A stretch of 64,000 bases of DNA from Parerythrobacter lacustris. GTDB taxonomy: Bacteria; Pseudomonadota; Alphaproteobacteria; Sphingomonadales; Sphingomonadaceae. The notes below the pieces were generated by a model. It saw nothing but the letters and a program-made list of their open reading frames with translations. It was not told the origin of the DNA and did not search any database. The translations under genes and the position numbers were made by a program. Below, one piece after another: positions 61,715 through 64,000 of the stretch. Where the stretch lies: NCBI RefSeq assembly GCF_024626475.1, contig NZ_JANKHH010000007.1, positions 372,001-436,000 of the forward strand, given 5' to 3'. Every line of letters starts with the position of its first letter. Positions within the stretch are counted from its first letter, which is position 1.

Positions 61715-62620
61715 TCATGCGGGCACCGCCTCGTCAACCGCATCGGCGGCAAAACTGTTTCGCAGCGAGCGGGCATAGTCTTCGCGGGTGCGTGCCGGAA
61801 CCTTGGCAGCATACCGGCGCAGCGGGCGGTTCCGATGGGGCAGCGCGGTTGCAAGCCCGAGGCTGTCGACGAAGCCCGCCATTTCTCCGTCGTCGCGCAT
61901 GCGCATGCCATGCAACTGCGGGATCGCCGCAATGTCGGGGGCGGTCAGGCCGAACTGCAACAGCGCGCGATAGGCGACGCGTTCGCGCAGCCCCTGCGCC
62001 AGCCGCAGGCCAAAGGTTTCGGCGATCTGTTCGAGGCGTGGATTGGTACGCGCCAGGTGCGATTTTTCGGCGATACGGATGCGATTCTTGACCACGATCC
62101 AGTCGGCCGGCTTGCTGCCGCGTTTTTGCTGCTCGGCCCGAAGATCGAGCACCGTGCGCGCGAACGGACCGGCCTCGCGCATTGTCTCGGTCACCGGGTC
62201 GAACCGCGCGAGCACGTCGAGATCGAAGAACGAGGCATTGACCGGGGTCACCAGCATATCGGCGATGGCAACGGCGCGGCGGACGACCGGCACATCGTGC
62301 CCGGGGGCATCGATCACCACAACATCGCATTTTGCACCCAGTCGTGCGATCTCTTGCGCCAGCATCGCGCCGCTCGGCCTGTCGAGCACGACGCAACGCG
62401 GGGTCGGCAGGTCGATCCCGAGGCAGACGGCAGTTCCATGCCGGTTTTCGATCGCTCGCGCAAAGCTGCGCTGGCGGGCATCGAGATCGATGGCAAGCAC
62501 CTCGTGACCCCGATTGGCGAGCGCGATTGCCGTATGGAAAGCAAGCGTGGACTTTCCGACGCCGCCTTTCTCGTTAGCGAACAGGATCGTGTGCAACTTG
62601 GGCAGCTTGCGGTTGGACAT
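61715..62620 (-). CDS. MipZ-like ParA-family ATPase
   Basis: About 301 residues from ATG 62620. Deviant Walker A ANEKGGVGKSTLAFH, then AIDLDARQRSFARAIENR, and VVVIDAPGHD as Walker B. These are the features of MipZ, which in Caulobacter sets the division plane by inhibiting FtsZ at the poles. A longer start ATG at 62707 has a better Shine-Dalgarno (GAGGGGG) and would add 29 residues. Regions after residue 200 differ from ordinary ParA. The upstream gap contains an exact DnaA box. Confidence 0.87.
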   Translation of the reverse strand: MSNRKLPKLHTILFANEKGGVGKSTLAFHTAIALANRGHEVLAIDLDARQRSFARAIENRHGTAVCLGIDLPTPRCVVLDRPSGAMLAQEIARLGAKCDVVVIDAPGHDVPVVRRAVAIADMLVTPVNASFFDLDVLARFDPVTETMREAGPFARTVLDLRAEQQKRGSKPADWIVVKNRIRIAEKSHLARTNPRLEQIAETFGLRLAQGLRERVAYRALLQFGLTAPDIAAIPQLHGMRMRDDGEMAGFVDSLGLATALPHRNRPLRRYAAKVPARTREDYARSLRNSFAADAVDEAVPA

Positions 62621-62787
62621 GTCGTCCACGACGCGCGAAGCCACCTCGCCATTCGGCTCGCACGCCGTGCTGACCCAAATCGAAATATGAGAACCATCAG
62701 GTGTCATGCCCCGAACCACCCCCTCACCAATTGCCGTGCTGCGAGCCCGAATCGCTTCCGCGAGAAGCAATCTTGCTTAGAATCACG

Positions 62788-62796
62788 TTATCCACA
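62788..62796 (+). promoter_or_regulatory. Exact DnaA-box match between the MipZ-like gene and uvrC
   Basis: TTATCCACA at 62788-62796 is the full E. coli-type consensus. It lies in the 258-base divergent gap. A second exact match in this window precedes ccrM (5447-5455). Whether DnaA binds here is inference; there is no cluster of boxes to suggest an origin. Confidence 0.5.
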
Positions 62797-62893
62797 AGAA
62801 ATTTGCATGTTTGTGACTTGCACTGAGACATATTGATCGATCGCCTGTTTGCCTCTTCATCAACCCGATCAAAGCCCTATGTTGCTGGGCATA

Positions 62894-64000
62894 ATGGCGC
62901 GAACACCCGCAGGCACACCACACGACCCGCGAGGGGCCGAGCGTTTCAACGAGGAGCGCGCGACCTATACGGTTGCCAGCGCGCAGCCGGACCTAGAAGC
63001 CGGGGTCAAGGCGATCCGCGAGACAGTGAAGACCCTGAAGCCGGTGCCGGGCGTCTACCGCATGCTCGACGCGCGCGGCGACGTGCTCTATGTCGGCAAG
63101 GCGCGCGCGCTGAAAAACCGGGTAGCGAACTATACTCAGGTGCAGGCGCTCTCCAGCCGATTGCAGCGTATGGTCAGCCAGTGCCGTGCGATGGAAATCG
63201 TCACCACCAACAGTGAGGCCGAGGCGCTGCTGCTCGAGGCGCAACTGGTCAAACGGTTCCGCCCGCCGTTCAACGTGCTGCTGCGCGACGACAAGAGCTT
63301 TCCCTTCATCCTGCTGCGGTCGGAGCATGACTTCCCGCGCATCATGAAACACCGCGGCGCGCGGCGGGCGAAAGGCAATTACTACGGACCCTTCGCCAGC
63401 GCAGGCAGCGTCAACACCACGATCAACGCGCTGCAAAAGCTATTCCTGCTGCGCAGCTGCACCGACAGCTTCTTCAGCCGCCGCGACCGGCCGTGCCTGC
63501 TGTACCAGATCAAGCGTTGCTCCGCGCCTTGCGTCGGGCGGATCGACCAGGCAGGCTATGCCGCGCTGGTCGGCCAGGCGAAGGATTTCCTGTCTGGTAA
63601 ATCGGGCGCGGTGCAGACCGATCTTGAGCGGCAGATGGCGAAGGCGGCGGAAGCGCTGGATTTCGAGACTGCCGCAATCTTGCGCGACCGGTTGCGCGCG
63701 GCGACCTTCATCCAGGGTTCGCAGGCGATCAATGCGCAAGGCGTGGGCGATGCCGATGTCTTCGCGCTGGCTGCCAAAGGCGGGCAGGTGGGTGTGCAGG
63801 CGTTCTTCATCCGCGGTGGCCAGAACTGGGGCCATCGTGCGTTCTTTCCGGCGCACACCAGGGATGTCGACGACGCCGAAGTGCTGTCCGACGTGATGCT
63901 GCAATTCTACGAGGAAGTGCCTCCGCCGCCGACCGTGCTGGTCGACCGCGACCTGCCCGAGCGCGAATTGATGGAAGAGGCGTTCGGCGCGCTGGCTGAA
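62894..64000 (+). CDS. uvrC: UvrABC system protein C, 5' part
   Basis: The gene runs off the right edge; 369 codons are present from ATG 62894 (ATG 62879 also in frame). GIY-YIG domain: VPGVYRMLDARGDVLYVGKA, ALKNRVANYTQ; then SEAEALLLEAQLVKRFRPPFN, YYGPFASAGSVNTT, the CLLYQIKRCSAPCVGR block and the UVR motif (MAKAAEALDFETAAILRDRL). UvrC makes both incisions in nucleotide excision repair. It is not related to the short GIY-YIG protein at 7767. Confidence 0.96.
   Translation, partial: MARTPAGTPHDPRGAERFNEERATYTVASAQPDLEAGVKAIRETVKTLKPVPGVYRMLDARGDVLYVGKARALKNRVANYTQVQALSSRLQRMVSQCRAMEIVTTNSEAEALLLEAQLVKRFRPPFNVLLRDDKSFPFILLRSEHDFPRIMKHRGARRAKGNYYGPFASAGSVNTTINALQKLFLLRSCTDSFFSRRDRPCLLYQIKRCSAPCVGRIDQAGYAALVGQAKDFLSGKSGAVQTDLERQMAKAAEALDFETAAILRDRLRAATFIQGSQAINAQGVGDADVFALAAKGGQVGVQAFFIRGGQNWGHRAFFPAHTRDVDDAEVLSDVMLQFYEEVPPPPTVLVDRDLPERELMEEAFGALAE

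Noticed and set aside
62788-62796. A replication origin at the MipZ/uvrC gap
   Set aside because: Only one DnaA box was seen there, with no AT-rich unwinding region or other origin markers.

Overview
The window is a GC-rich, gene-dense chromosomal segment of an alphaproteobacterium. The protein families point to Sphingomonadales, most likely Erythrobacteraceae: a CcrM-type adenine methylase, a MipZ-like ATPase, a roughly 40-residue aa3 oxidase subunit IV beside split transhydrogenase genes, a WS/DGAT acyltransferase, a large TonB-type receptor, and the order infA-maf-rng-yacG. Genus cannot be settled from this sequence alone. I see no rRNA, no CRISPR array and no transposase. One tRNA (Phe, GAA) is present.

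Layout. 1-5 kb: a minus-strand run (PhyH-like fragment, cca, CoA-type NUDIX hydrolase, DUF1285), then a GNAT enzyme and a secreted PQQ-type sugar dehydrogenase lipoprotein whose 5' end overlaps the divergent rnhB. 5-6.6 kb: ccrM, behind a leader dense in GANTC sites with a DnaA box and a CtrA-like half site. 6.6-8.4 kb: a small island of palindromic repeats enclosing a visibly less GC-rich HEPN-like orphan and a one-domain GIY-YIG nuclease. 8.7-14.1 kb: folP, vanadium haloperoxidase-like protein, SDR, a small conserved protein and a sigma54-activator-like response regulator without a proper GAFTGA loop. 14.3-18.3 kb: oxidase subunit IV and a pntAA/pntAB/pntB operon that carries an extra secreted protein and a palindromic repeat inside the pntB reading frame. 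18.4-29.6 kb: small lipoproteins, a beta-helix/diheme cytochrome/hydrolase operon, a racemase, a dGTPase run, and a DUF4331/lipoprotein/TPR operon.

29.6-36.8 kb: a CpaF-type pilus/secretion ATPase, then a cell-surface polysaccharide or lipid set (methyltransferase-like protein, LPG-synthase-type membrane protein, a large polytopic protein, GT2 glycosyltransferase, DMT transporter). 36.8-39.3 kb: a VapBC-type toxin-antitoxin pair with a palindromic operator, directly upstream of glmS. 39.4-46.5 kb: a membrane GGDEF-EAL protein and a minus-strand run purC, M16 peptidase, purS, purQ. 46.6-50.1 kb: a lipoprotein, a dienoyl-CoA-reductase-like SDR and an acyl-CoA synthetase. 50.1-55.9 kb: tRNA-Phe and the infA-maf-rng-yacG run extended by a secreted CHAT-domain (caspase-like) protein. 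56-62.6 kb: a TonB-type receptor with a large Gly-rich duplicated insert, an alpha/beta hydrolase overlapping WS/DGAT, and a MipZ-like ATPase. The window ends inside uvrC.

The points most worth following are the repeat island with its GIY-YIG and HEPN-like genes, the repeats that entered coding sequence or supplied a start codon, the cell-cycle motif cluster before ccrM, the CHAT protein at the end of the infA operon, and the receptor insert. Start sites are chosen from overlap, Shine-Dalgarno matches and domain starts, and remain predictions.
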